Shown here: piece by piece, positions 39,202 through 49,178 of the stretch | Layout: the number at the start of each line of letters is the position of its first letter | How positions within the stretch are numbered: position 1 is the stretch's first letter | Origin: Algoriphagus sp. | GTDB lineage: Bacteria > Bacteroidota > Bacteroidia > Cytophagales > Cyclobacteriaceae | DNA: 64,000 bases | NCBI RefSeq assembly: GCF_013373065.1 | Contig: NZ_JABXIN010000011.1 | Span: forward strand, 1-64,000 | Direction of reading: 5' to 3' | Notes under the pieces: model-generated | Databases searched by the model: none | What the model saw: only the letters and a program-made list of their open reading frames with translations | Told to the model about the DNA's origin: nothing | Made by a program: the position numbers and the translations under genes

Positions 39202-40590
39202 ATGAACCGATACATCGATCTGATTCAACAAACTTTTGATTTTCCCACAAAAGAGTTCAATGTGGAGAATAATGAGCTTTTTTTCAATGGGGTCAATTTG
39301 ATGGAGATTATTGAGACATACGGTACTCCTCTTAAGCTTACTTACCTTCCTAAGATTTCTGAAAACATTCAGAATGCGAAAACTTATTTTAATAACGCCA
39401 TGAAGGCGCATGATTACCAGGGGAAATACACGTATTGCTATTGTACCAAATCATCGCATTTCAGTTTCGTATTAGATGAGGCATTGAAAAATGACATCCA
39501 CATTGAAACTTCCTCGACTTTTGATATTCCTTTGGTGCGAACCCTTTTCGAAAAAGGAAAAATTACAAAAGATACTTACATCGTTTGTAATGGTTTTAAG
39601 CGGGAAAAATACCTTCAATACATTACCGAATTGCTCAATGATGGATTCAAAAATTGTATTCCGATTTTGGATAATTTGAGTGAGATCGATTATTACTTAG
39701 AGCATGTGAAGGTGCCTTTTCAGGTAGGGATTCGAATTGCTGCTGATGAGGAGCCAAAATTTGGGTTTTACACCTCCCGTTTAGGTGTACGGTATGCGGA
39801 TATTATTAAGCTTTATGAAGAAAAAATAAAAAACAATCCGCAGGTAACTTTGAAGATGCTACATTTTTTCATCAATTCTGGGATTCGTGACACAGCCTAT
39901 TATTGGTCAGAATTGACTCGTTTTATTCAGAAGTATGTGGATTTGAAAAAGATTGCCCCTTCTTTGGATACTATGGATATCGGTGGCGGATGGCCTATTA
40001 AAACCAACGTGTTTTTTGATTACGACTATCAGTACATGGCTGATCAAATCATCAAAAACATCAAGTGGATGTGTGCCAAGAATAACACGAAGGAACCTAA
40101 TATTTTTACAGAATTTGGAAGTTATACTGTAGGGGAGAGCGGGGCAGTTTTATATTCTATTCTGGACCAAAAGCTTCAAAATGATAAGGAGCTTTGGTAT
40201 ATGATTGATGGTTCCTTTATCACGCAGCTTCCGGATAGCTGGGGACTCAATCAAAAATACATAATGCTTGCAGTCAATAATTGGGATGAAGAATATCACA
40301 ATATCTCTTTGGGGGGATTGACATGCGATAGCATGGATTATTATAATTCAGAAGCTCACCAATTCAATATCTATCTTCCTAAAATCAAGGAAGGAAAACC
40401 TCAATACATCGGATTCTTTCACACGGGTGCCTACCAAGAATCATTGGGTGGATACGGTGGTATTCAGCATTGCCTCATTCCAGCTCCGAAACATGTGTTG
40501 ATCGATCGGGATGAAAATGGAAAAGTGAGGCACAGATTATTCGCAGAGGATCAAACCGAAGAAAGTATGCTAAAGGTACTGGGTTATTAA
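39202..40590 (+). CDS. speA: PLP-dependent (group IV) arginine decarboxylase
   Basis: Fold-III PLP decarboxylase: YCYCTKSSHFSFVLDEAL; MDIGGGWPI; C-terminal GAYQESLGGYGGIQHC. Start ATG 39202 preferred over TTG 39196. Confidence 0.82.
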   Translation: MNRYIDLIQQTFDFPTKEFNVENNELFFNGVNLMEIIETYGTPLKLTYLPKISENIQNAKTYFNNAMKAHDYQGKYTYCYCTKSSHFSFVLDEALKNDIHIETSSTFDIPLVRTLFEKGKITKDTYIVCNGFKREKYLQYITELLNDGFKNCIPILDNLSEIDYYLEHVKVPFQVGIRIAADEEPKFGFYTSRLGVRYADIIKLYEEKIKNNPQVTLKMLHFFINSGIRDTAYYWSELTRFIQKYVDLKKIAPSLDTMDIGGGWPIKTNVFFDYDYQYMADQIIKNIKWMCAKNNTKEPNIFTEFGSYTVGESGAVLYSILDQKLQNDKELWYMIDGSFITQLPDSWGLNQKYIMLAVNNWDEEYHNISLGGLTCDSMDYYNSEAHQFNIYLPKIKEGKPQYIGFFHTGAYQESLGGYGGIQHCLIPAPKHVLIDRDENGKVRHRLFAEDQTEESMLKVLGY

Positions 40591-40606
40591 AACCCAGTAC
40601 CTTTTT
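40572..40606. terminator. Bidirectional intrinsic terminator overlapping the decarboxylase stop codon
   Basis: 14-bp perfect stem AAAGGTACTGGGTT-attaa-AACCCAGTACCTTT then TT. Confidence 0.85.
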
Positions 40607-40610
40607 GATT

Positions 40611-41297
40611 TTAGTAGGTGTATTTTACGAAAACTCTCTTGGTAATTTCTTGACCATCAGGTTTAAGCAAGGGTGCATCGGTACTTTCAGCAGTTACTCT
40701 AAATTTTGCTACAGGCATCAATCCTCCTTCAAAAGAAACATGATGAACCCTGATGGTTCGAATCCCCAAGGTTTCTGCGATCAATTGAGCTTGGTTTTGG
40801 GCATCTAATAGCGCTTCCGTGATAAGTGTTTTTTCAATGGCTTTTTGTTGATCCTGAGAAACCTCAAATTGGAGATTAAAAACCATATCCCCGGCCGATT
40901 GAATAGCTTCTACTATCTTTTGCAGTTCATCTGTTTGGCTTGTGGTTATTATCTGTAGGTTTTGGCGAGCGACATAGCCGCTGTCAATCCAGTTATTTCC
41001 TTTCTGAATTCGGTTGATATTTACAGAAAAATTATCAGCTATAAGTTTGTAATCCTTGATTTTGGCTTTTTTCAAAGCATTTGCAAGGTTTTCAGTTTTG
41101 GTGTTTAAAACGCTTGTTGCGGTTGACACATTTATAGCTTTTTCTGAGAGGTAAATATTGAACGAAGCTTGATCTGGAGCAATTTTTCTAGAGGCATTTC
41201 CTTGAACCTCAATAAGCGGAATAGAATTATTTTCTTGTCCCAGCGTGAGGACAGAAATACCGAAAATCAAAAATAAGGTGATGATAGATTTTTTCAT
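40611..41297 (-). CDS. SIMPL (DUF541) domain secreted protein
   Basis: Signal peptide; IEVQGNASRKIAPDQASFNIYLSEK...; VHHVSFEGGLMPVAKFR. Confidence 0.85.
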   Translation of the reverse strand: MKKSIITLFLIFGISVLTLGQENNSIPLIEVQGNASRKIAPDQASFNIYLSEKAINVSTATSVLNTKTENLANALKKAKIKDYKLIADNFSVNINRIQKGNNWIDSGYVARQNLQIITTSQTDELQKIVEAIQSAGDMVFNLQFEVSQDQQKAIEKTLITEALLDAQNQAQLIAETLGIRTIRVHHVSFEGGLMPVAKFRVTAESTDAPLLKPDGQEITKRVFVKYTY

Positions 41298-41377
41298 GAT
41301 TATAATGTTTTTACAAAGACTGAATTCACAAAATATATGCTACAATGATTAACAATTCTTTACAAATCAGATCGGAA

Positions 41378-43621
41378 TCAGATTGGTTTTCTCTTTAGCA
41401 AAAGACTATTGCTGACGACAGAAACAGAGCTGAAGGCCATCGCTGCGCCAGCGATCATAGGATCTAACATGAAACCGTTGATAGGATACAAAATCCCAGC
41501 AGCGATTGGAATTCCAATGACATTGTAAATGAAAGCCCAGAATAAGTTCTGTTTGATTCCTTTGACGGTAAGCTTGGATAATCGAATAGCCTGAGGGATT
41601 TTTCTCAAATCAGATGTGATCAAGGTAATTTTAGCTACATCCATAGCCACATCTGATCCATGGCCCATAGCGATACTGACATCTGCTTTTGCCAATGCTT
41701 CCGAATCATTGATTCCGTCACCAACCATAGCTACAGTTTTTCCCTGCTTCTGCAAACTTGAAACATAATCCCCTTTTTGAGAAGGCAATACGCCGGCTTT
41801 CACGTGCTGAATTCCAGTTTCCTTTGCAATGTATTGGGCTGCTATTTCTTGATCTCCAGTGAGTATATGAACCTCGATTCCCAAATTTTTTAGGGTTTGG
41901 ATGGCTTCTTTGGATCCTGCTTTTAGTTGGTCTGAGACTGAAAAAGCTGCGAGGGACTCTTCTTGGTTAGAAAAATAGATCAGCGTTTTACCTTCCAAGC
42001 TCTTTACATCTGCAAAGTTTCTCATGGAATTCGAGATATGGATACCATTTTCTGTAAGAAGGGATTCATTTCCTACAAAGAAGTTTGTTTTATCATAACT
42101 CGCTCTTATACCCTTTCCTGAAATATTCTCAAAATTTGAAACCGCTTTGATATCGACTTTTTCAGAACCAACAAATGAGCAGATTGCCTGGGCTAGGGGA
42201 TGTTCTGATCTGGATTCCATCTCGTGTAAAATGCTGGAGAGCTCTTGAATAGCTGCTGGAGAAAGATCCTCTTTCCACAAGAAATCTTCCACTTTTGGTT
42301 TACCTTCTGTGATGGTTCCGGTCTTGTCCAAAATTATCGTATCAACCTTTTGTGCGAGTTCCAAACTTTCAGCATCACGAATTAAAATATTGTTCTCAGC
42401 GCCTTTACCCATCCCAACCATCACGGCAGTAGGAGTGGCTAAGCCCAAAGCGCAGGGACAGGCAATTACAAGCACTGCGATTGAAGCCAATAAAGCATGT
42501 GTAAGATTATTTTCGCCGCCAACGGTCATCCAAATTATAAAGGTTAATATGGAGAGGGTAATGACGGTTGGAACAAAAATCCCTGCTATTCGGTCTACTA
42601 ATTTTTGTACGGGAGCTTTACTTCCTTGAGCCTCTTGGACTCGCTGAATGATTTGTGCTAAAATGGTAAATGCTCCAACTGCAGTGGCTTGTAATTGAAG
42701 ACTTCCCTGTTGATTAATGGTACCTGCAAATAATTTATCATCTTTTTGTTTGTGAACTGGAATAGGTTCTCCGGAGATCATACTTTCGTCTACATAGGAA
42801 GAACCGCTAATGACTTTTCCGTCAACAGGGATTTTTTCTCCTGGTTTGACTAGGATTTTGTCACCAAGTAAAACGGCTTCTATGGGAATCTCTTCATTCC
42901 CCTTTTCTCCAATCCGGGTTAAAGTTTTTGGCTGAAGGCCGATTAATTTCTTGAGAGAGGAAGAAGTACTGGATTTTGCTTTTTCCTCCAGTAATTTCCC
43001 GAAGGAAATAAACGTAATAATCACTGTTGCAGCTTCAAAATAGACATGAGGCTGAATTCCGTGTTGGATTAAGAATTGTGGAAAAATGGTGTTGAATGCA
43101 CTGAATAAAAAAGCAATTCCTGTCGATAAAGCCACTAGGGTGTCCATATTGGCTTTTCGATTTTTGGCTTGTTTCCAAGCATTGCTATAAAAATGCTTTC
43201 CAAAGTAAAATAAAACTGGAATGGTCAGAATCAGACTTATCCATCTACCGGGCATCCAATCCATAAAAAACATCCCCAAAACAAAGACAGGAATGGTGAA
43301 AAGGGCAGCGCCGATTGTTTGTCTCTTGATTTCTTGATAGTGACGGTTCTGTTCTTCTTCAACACTTTCTTGAATGGATTTTTCTGAGATGATCAACCCA
43401 TATCCTACTTCCTCCAGGGCTTTATTTAGTATTTCTGGTGTGATGTCTTCTTCGTATTCTACCTGAACAGTATTATTTGCAAAATTCACAGAGGCAGCTT
43501 GAACGCCTTCAGTGTAAGAAAGGATGGTTTCGACACTCGAAGCACAGGCAGAACAAGTCATTCCTGTCACTGGAAAAATTTGAGTGTGCGTTGGTTTTTT
43601 AGTTTCGGTAGTATCCATCAA
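41378..43621 (-). CDS. copA: Copper-translocating P-type ATPase
   Basis: HMA GMTCSACASSVE; CPC motif VIACPCALGLATP; DKTGTITEGKP; GDGINDSEAL. Confidence 0.95.
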   Translation of the reverse strand: MMDTTETKKPTHTQIFPVTGMTCSACASSVETILSYTEGVQAASVNFANNTVQVEYEEDITPEILNKALEEVGYGLIISEKSIQESVEEEQNRHYQEIKRQTIGAALFTIPVFVLGMFFMDWMPGRWISLILTIPVLFYFGKHFYSNAWKQAKNRKANMDTLVALSTGIAFLFSAFNTIFPQFLIQHGIQPHVYFEAATVIITFISFGKLLEEKAKSSTSSSLKKLIGLQPKTLTRIGEKGNEEIPIEAVLLGDKILVKPGEKIPVDGKVISGSSYVDESMISGEPIPVHKQKDDKLFAGTINQQGSLQLQATAVGAFTILAQIIQRVQEAQGSKAPVQKLVDRIAGIFVPTVITLSILTFIIWMTVGGENNLTHALLASIAVLVIACPCALGLATPTAVMVGMGKGAENNILIRDAESLELAQKVDTIILDKTGTITEGKPKVEDFLWKEDLSPAAIQELSSILHEMESRSEHPLAQAICSFVGSEKVDIKAVSNFENISGKGIRASYDKTNFFVGNESLLTENGIHISNSMRNFADVKSLEGKTLIYFSNQEESLAAFSVSDQLKAGSKEAIQTLKNLGIEVHILTGDQEIAAQYIAKETGIQHVKAGVLPSQKGDYVSSLQKQGKTVAMVGDGINDSEALAKADVSIAMGHGSDVAMDVAKITLITSDLRKIPQAIRLSKLTVKGIKQNLFWAFIYNVIGIPIAAGILYPINGFMLDPMIAGAAMAFSSVSVVSNSLLLKRKPI

Positions 43622-43704
43622 TAGAGGAAATGCAATTAAAGATAACGTAATTTTAAAATAGGAAGTGAATTGAAATAGTTCACTTTTTGCTTGGAGTAAT
43701 AGGT

Positions 43705-43739
43705 CAAAAAAAAGCCCTGAAATTTAATTCCAGGGCTTA
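43705..43739 (-). terminator. Intrinsic terminator after the HlyD gene
   Basis: Minus strand AAGCCCTGGAATTAAATTTCAGGGCTTTTTTTT. Confidence 0.8.
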
Positions 43740-43755
43740 TAAATGGTGTTAATCA

Positions 43756-45069
43756 TTAATTTTCTTTCGGGTTTTCCGGAGCCTTGGTGACCTCAATTTT
43801 ATCACCATCCTTCAATTCCTTACTAACTGTGAAATAGGGTCCGGAGATTACTTCGTCTCCCTCTTTAAGTCCTTCCAATACTTCAATGTTTTGATAGTCA
43901 GAAATACCGGTTTTGATCTGGCGCATCACAGCGCTACCATTTTCAACCAAGAAGACTAATTCTTTCAATTGAGTGGTTGTCCCACCTTCTAGTGTATCAA
44001 CTTCATTCTCCCGAGTTGTAACAGAGGAGAGGGGAATGGAAAGAACATCTGATTTTTCTGTGGTGATGATCTCAACAGAAGCGGTCATACCTGGACGGAA
44101 AGGATATCTATTTCCCTCTTTTACCAAGTCTTCATAAGATGAGTTAAGAATTCTAATCTTCACCTTAAATTCTGTCACAGCATCTGCAGAAGCTTTGGTA
44201 TTGGCAGTATTGGCAATGCTCGTTACCACACCCTTGAATTTTTTACCAGAGTAGGAGTAGGCATCTACATCAATAATTGTAGTATCACCCTTACTGAGGC
44301 GAACTATATCGTTTTCGTTGACATCAACCCGAACCTCCATCAATGAAAGGTCCGCGATGGTCAACATTTCAGTACCAGCCATTTGCTGAGTTCCTACCAC
44401 ACGTTCTCCTTTTTCTACTAGAAGATTGGAGACGATACCGGAAACTGGTGAATAAACATTGGTTAGGCGAAGGTTTTCAGCTGCTTCGTTAACGGTTGCT
44501 TGTGAACTTTTTACGATAAATTCTGCAGCTACTACATTTTGCTTTGCGGCTTCTAAATCTTTTTGGGCTGAAATGTAAGAAGCTTCCGCTTGCTCAAAAT
44601 CAGCATCGGAAATTGCCTTTTGATCGTAAAGTACCTTTTGACGTTTGTAATTCAATTCACTTTGTGTGAATTGCGCCTCAGCGCGCTGTAGACTAGCTCT
44701 GGCTTGTGCAAGGTTAGCTTCCTGCTGATTTAAGTTTGCACGGGCACGATCTAAAGCCGAAATAAAGTTGTCAGGACGAATCTTCACTAAGAGTTTTCCA
44801 ACCTCAACAGAGTCACCTTCTTGAACATTAAGTTCAATAATTTCACCAGCAACATCTGGACTTAGGTTGACTTCGATCTCAGGTTGGATTTCTCCAGAAG
44901 CTGATACCTTTTCAATGATTTTGGTTTTCGAAACTTTTGCTGTTTGAACTTGGGTGACTTTTTCTCCTCCAATCCACCCCGCAGATTTACCAATAATTGC
45001 GAGCAGGATAATAAAGCCCACAACTCCTAGGAGGTAGTATAGTGATTTATTTGATTTCTTGTTTGCCAT
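43756..45069 (-). CDS. HlyD/MacA-like efflux periplasmic adaptor
   Basis: Single TM, coiled-coil with ARANLNQQEANLAQARASLQRAEAQF, lipoyl-like halves (VQEGDSVEVGKLLVKI; NVYSPVSGIVSNLLVEKGERV). Confidence 0.92.
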   Translation of the reverse strand: MANKKSNKSLYYLLGVVGFIILLAIIGKSAGWIGGEKVTQVQTAKVSKTKIIEKVSASGEIQPEIEVNLSPDVAGEIIELNVQEGDSVEVGKLLVKIRPDNFISALDRARANLNQQEANLAQARASLQRAEAQFTQSELNYKRQKVLYDQKAISDADFEQAEASYISAQKDLEAAKQNVVAAEFIVKSSQATVNEAAENLRLTNVYSPVSGIVSNLLVEKGERVVGTQQMAGTEMLTIADLSLMEVRVDVNENDIVRLSKGDTTIIDVDAYSYSGKKFKGVVTSIANTANTKASADAVTEFKVKIRILNSSYEDLVKEGNRYPFRPGMTASVEIITTEKSDVLSIPLSSVTTRENEVDTLEGGTTTQLKELVFLVENGSAVMRQIKTGISDYQNIEVLEGLKEGDEVISGPYFTVSKELKDGDKIEVTKAPENPKEN

Positions 45070-45072
45070 GGT

Positions 45073-46413
45073 TTAGTTAAGATTGATGGGGTTTCCTAAA
45101 TAGAAATCGAGCACTTTTACTCGGAAAATATAGGTGTACTTTGCATTTAAAAGGTCTGATTGCGCATTGAAGTAGTTTGCTTGAGCAACTTGAAAATCGA
45201 CAGAGTTGATAGCTCCTAAGTCAAATCGTTGCTGTGCAATTCGAAGCGATTCTTCTAGGCTTTCCACTCGGGTAAGAGATGCTTGATAGGAACGTTCTGC
45301 AGCCAAGGCCTGATTGTAAATGGTTTCAATATCTTGGCGAAGTTGGTTTTTAGCTTCTATTTCTGCTACTTCTGCCAATTGACGCTGAACCCTAGCTCGT
45401 TGCAAACTTGATTTATTATTAAACTGTGTGAAAATCGGGATATTCAATGAGAGGTTCACAGATTGAGAAAGGTTGTTCTCGATTTGTTCTCCAAAAGTTG
45501 GTCTATCTAATCCAAATACCCGATCCACATAGTTAGTGAAGATATTTGCTCCGATGCCTAATGAAGGATAAAATGCTCCTTTTGCCGATTTTACTCCATA
45601 CTCAGCACTTTCAATATTTTTCTGGGCAGCCAAGATTTCCGGCATAATTTCCACCGCAGTGTTAAAAATTTCAACTGGGTTTTCAGTCGCCATCAACAAT
45701 TGGTTAATTTCTAATTGCGGCTCAATGACATCAAATTCTTCAGTGAAGGGAATCTGCATGGCTTGTGCAAGGTTCAATTTGGAAATCCGAAGCGCATTTT
45801 GAGCATTGATGACTTCCAATTCATTGGTTGCATTTTGAGCCTGCAAGTCCAATTGATCTGAAATAGGAAGGGATCCTGCCTCAACCAATTTGGTTGTACG
45901 CTCTAATTGCTCCTGTGTGGTTTTTAATTGATTTTCAGCAATCTTTACCTGTTCACGGTTGAATACCACATTGATAAATAGATTGATGATATTTATCGTG
46001 ATGGTGTTTTCAGTTGCCTCAATGTTAAACTGACCAGCCTCCAAGTCGGTCTTTGCTTGGTTCACGGAATTGTTGATTCTTCCCGCTGCAAAAAGCGTCA
46101 AATTGGAATTCATGGAAAGGTTGATGTTACCGATCCGTTGAGTTTCGAATAAGTTGGTTACCGGGTTAATCGAACGACCCCATCGGTAACCGCTACTTGC
46201 TCCGGTAGAAAGGGTGGGGAAGCGACTTCCTTGACGTTGCAAAAGATTCGCTTCATTTCCTACTTGGTTGAGTTGACTCCGTCTGAGCGTTAGATTGTTT
46301 TCAAGTGCAATTTCCACAGCAGTTTCCAAGTCATAAGGACCGGATACTTCTTGTGCTCGTGACTCAATTAACAATCCGCAGATCAAAGCGAAGCTTACAA
46401 AAAGCTTTTTCAT
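45073..46413 (-). CDS. TolC-family outer-membrane efflux protein
   Basis: Signal peptide; AVEIALENNLTLRRSQLN; repeated coiled-coil halves; FDLGAINSVDFQVAQANYFNAQSDLLNAKY. Confidence 0.92.
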   Translation of the reverse strand: MKKLFVSFALICGLLIESRAQEVSGPYDLETAVEIALENNLTLRRSQLNQVGNEANLLQRQGSRFPTLSTGASSGYRWGRSINPVTNLFETQRIGNINLSMNSNLTLFAAGRINNSVNQAKTDLEAGQFNIEATENTITINIINLFINVVFNREQVKIAENQLKTTQEQLERTTKLVEAGSLPISDQLDLQAQNATNELEVINAQNALRISKLNLAQAMQIPFTEEFDVIEPQLEINQLLMATENPVEIFNTAVEIMPEILAAQKNIESAEYGVKSAKGAFYPSLGIGANIFTNYVDRVFGLDRPTFGEQIENNLSQSVNLSLNIPIFTQFNNKSSLQRARVQRQLAEVAEIEAKNQLRQDIETIYNQALAAERSYQASLTRVESLEESLRIAQQRFDLGAINSVDFQVAQANYFNAQSDLLNAKYTYIFRVKVLDFYLGNPINLN

Positions 46414-46422
46414 TGTGGTGGC

Positions 46423-47100
46423 TTATAGATCTATATCTGGTATGTAAATTAATTCTTTAATCCAAGGTAAGGATTTTAAATAATCGATGGTAATCGGCTG
46501 TATGCCAGAATCCATCTCAATTACGTGGCAAGCTAGGTCATTTTTTCCCTTTCGAGAAACAGACATGGTTGCAATATTTGTTTTTTCTTGGGCAATTACA
46601 GAAGAAATAAAGGCAATTGCTCCAGAAACATCCTGAGCCTTAATAATCAGGGTGTGCATTTGGGCAGAGAAGTTAGCCACAAAGCCATCTACCTCGGCAA
46701 TGTTGATTAAACCACCTCCCAAACTTTCTCCAAGAACTTCTACTTGCCTATCTCCTTTGGAAAGGGTGAGCTTGATCGTGTTTGGGTGATGCACTGAAGA
46801 ATTGCCGATGGATTTAAAATTATAAATCAATCCTTTTTCTTTTGCAAGACTTAAAGAGTTCTTGATTCGTTCATCATCGGTTTTGAAGTCCATCAGGCCT
46901 CCTATAATGGCACGGTCGCTTCCATGTCCTTCATAGGTTCTGGCAAAGGAATTATAAAAGACAACCGTGGCTTTTTCTGGAATTCCTCCTAATATTCGAA
47001 TGGCAGCTCGGGCAATGCGGACTACTCCTGCTGTATGAGAGGAGGAAGGTCCAATCATCACGGGTCCGATCATATCAAATACACTGCTTTTCCCAGACAT
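46423..47100 (-). CDS. sdaAB: L-serine dehydratase, iron-sulfur-dependent, beta subunit
   Basis: MIGPVMIGPSSSHTAGVVRIARAA; C-terminal ACT-like domain. Confidence 0.9.
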   Translation of the reverse strand: MSGKSSVFDMIGPVMIGPSSSHTAGVVRIARAAIRILGGIPEKATVVFYNSFARTYEGHGSDRAIIGGLMDFKTDDERIKNSLSLAKEKGLIYNFKSIGNSSVHHPNTIKLTLSKGDRQVEVLGESLGGGLINIAEVDGFVANFSAQMHTLIIKAQDVSGAIAFISSVIAQEKTNIATMSVSRKGKNDLACHVIEMDSGIQPITIDYLKSLPWIKELIYIPDIDL

Positions 47101-47531
47101 GGCACCTAATACCCAATTATTATGCTAATGATTTCAGCTAACTTCTTTTCGGTCCAAAAATGAAAATATTTAAGGATTTTACAGAATTATTTTAAAGCTC
47201 CTTTCAAAATTATTTGAACTGTGGACAAATCAAACCCTAATACTGTACGTTTTCGGGCAATTTTTTGAACGGTTTTGATACAGTAGTCCTTGCGGAATAT
47301 ACCCTTTGAGTTTTCCGCTTTGAGGAAATGGGATCACATACTTTAGCATGATCAAAAATCACTGTCAATTGAATCCACTCAAAGGCCATTAAAAATCGAT
47401 TGGGGTTTATCGGTGTAAAATTACATGCTGCCATGCAGGACTTTGTTCGAATGTTTTATATTTAGAGGCTAATTTAGCCATTAGTCTTTAACCCAAAACC
47501 TTATTAGTTAAGCTCAATAAACCTAAAATTT

Positions 47532-49175
47532 ATGCTCTTAGAACCCTTAGACCTTGCAGTATTTATAGGATACTGTTTATTAATTGTTGGCATGGGAATT
47601 TTTGTTTCTCGAGAGAAAAAAGGCCATGTCAAAAATTCATCTGACTACTTTTTAGCATCAAAAGCGCTCCCTTGGTGGGCCGTAGGTGCATCCCTTATTG
47701 CTTCAAATATTTCTGCTGAACAGTTCATCGGAATGTCAGGTTCTGGTTTTGCCCTCGGTTTGGCCATTTCTACTTATGAATGGATGGCAGCAGCGACCTT
47801 ACTCGTTGTCGCAATTTTCTTTTTGCCGGTATACATCAAAAAAGGGATTTACACGATGCCGGGATTCCTTTTGGATCGATATGATACACGGGTACGTACT
47901 ACGATGGCCGTTTTCTGGCTCTTGTTATATGTGTTCGTAAATCTAACTTCTGTATTGTATTTGGGGGCCTTGAGTTTGAATACCATTCTTGATATCCCCT
48001 TAACCTATGGGATCATAGGTTTAGCTGTTTTTGCAATGGTTTACTCCATCTATGGAGGCCTCAAAGCAGTTGCATGGACTGATGTAGTCCAAGTTTTCTT
48101 CTTGATAGCCGGTGGTTTGGCAACTACTTACATTGCCCTTCAAATGGTAGGAGGAGGAGATGTTTGGGAAGGGATAAGTCTCCTTCGAAAAGAGGTGCCT
48201 AATCATTTTTCCATGATTCTCTCAAAAGGTGAAATGATGATTCCCGATGGAAAAGGAGGGACTTATGATGCCTATTTGGATTTACCAGGTTTGAGTGTAT
48301 TGATTGGAGGGATGTGGATTGTGAATCTAAGTTATTGGGGTTTTAACCAATATATCACGCAGCGAGCCTTGGCGGCAAAGAGCTTGGATGAAGCACAGAA
48401 GGGGATGATTTTCGCCGGATTTTTGAAGATTTTGATGCCTTTGATTGTGGTCATTCCTGGTATTGCAGCTTTGGTGATTGTGAATAACGGAATGGATTCA
48501 AGCTTTATCTCTTCCATGCAGGATCCAATGACTGGCTTGGTAAAATCCGACCGTGCCTATCCTACCTTGCTTCAATTACTTCCTGTTGGTTTGAAAGGGC
48601 TTGCATTTGCTGCTTTAACTGCTGCCATTGTATCCTCCTTAGCGTCCATGGCTAATAGTACATCCACCATTTTCACCATGGATATTTATAATAAATACTT
48701 TGGAAAGAACTCCACAGAAACACAACAGGTACGCGTGGGTAGAATTACAGCAGTGGTTGCCTTTATTATCGCAGCTTTCGTTGCACCAGCATTGGGTCAA
48801 CTTGATCAAGCCTTCCAGTTTATCCAGGAATACACTGGCTTTATTAGCCCAGGGGTATTTGCTATATTCTTCTTTGGGGTATTTTGGAAAAAAACAACTT
48901 CAAACGCAGCCTTAGTCGGTGCTGGTTTAAGTATCCCGCTTTCCGTTGTTCTAAAGTTTGCTTTTCCAGCCTTGCCATTCATTGATCGAATGGGAATTGT
49001 ATTCTTAATTCTGGCGATACTAATGATCAGCATCAGCTTGATCGAAGGAAAAGGGAAAGATCATCCCAATAGCATTGAAATTAACCGAGATTTGTTTCGG
49101 ACCAGTACAGGTTTTAAAGTGGGAGCCTTCTTGATTTCCGGAATTATTGCTGCATTGTACATTATTTTCTGGTAA
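47532..49175 (+). CDS. SSS-family sodium/sugar symporter (vSGLT-like)
   Basis: SSDYFLASKALPWWAVGASLIASNISAEQFIGMSGSGFA; followed by xylB and xylA. Confidence 0.93.
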   Translation: MLLEPLDLAVFIGYCLLIVGMGIFVSREKKGHVKNSSDYFLASKALPWWAVGASLIASNISAEQFIGMSGSGFALGLAISTYEWMAAATLLVVAIFFLPVYIKKGIYTMPGFLLDRYDTRVRTTMAVFWLLLYVFVNLTSVLYLGALSLNTILDIPLTYGIIGLAVFAMVYSIYGGLKAVAWTDVVQVFFLIAGGLATTYIALQMVGGGDVWEGISLLRKEVPNHFSMILSKGEMMIPDGKGGTYDAYLDLPGLSVLIGGMWIVNLSYWGFNQYITQRALAAKSLDEAQKGMIFAGFLKILMPLIVVIPGIAALVIVNNGMDSSFISSMQDPMTGLVKSDRAYPTLLQLLPVGLKGLAFAALTAAIVSSLASMANSTSTIFTMDIYNKYFGKNSTETQQVRVGRITAVVAFIIAAFVAPALGQLDQAFQFIQEYTGFISPGVFAIFFFGVFWKKTTSNAALVGAGLSIPLSVVLKFAFPALPFIDRMGIVFLILAILMISISLIEGKGKDHPNSIEINRDLFRTSTGFKVGAFLISGIIAALYIIFW

Positions 49176-49178
49176 ATC

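Noticed and set aside
47237-47434. 65-aa minus-strand ORF in the sdaAB-symporter intergenic region
   Set aside because: No motif, composition typical of non-coding DNA, and the region is more plausibly regulatory.
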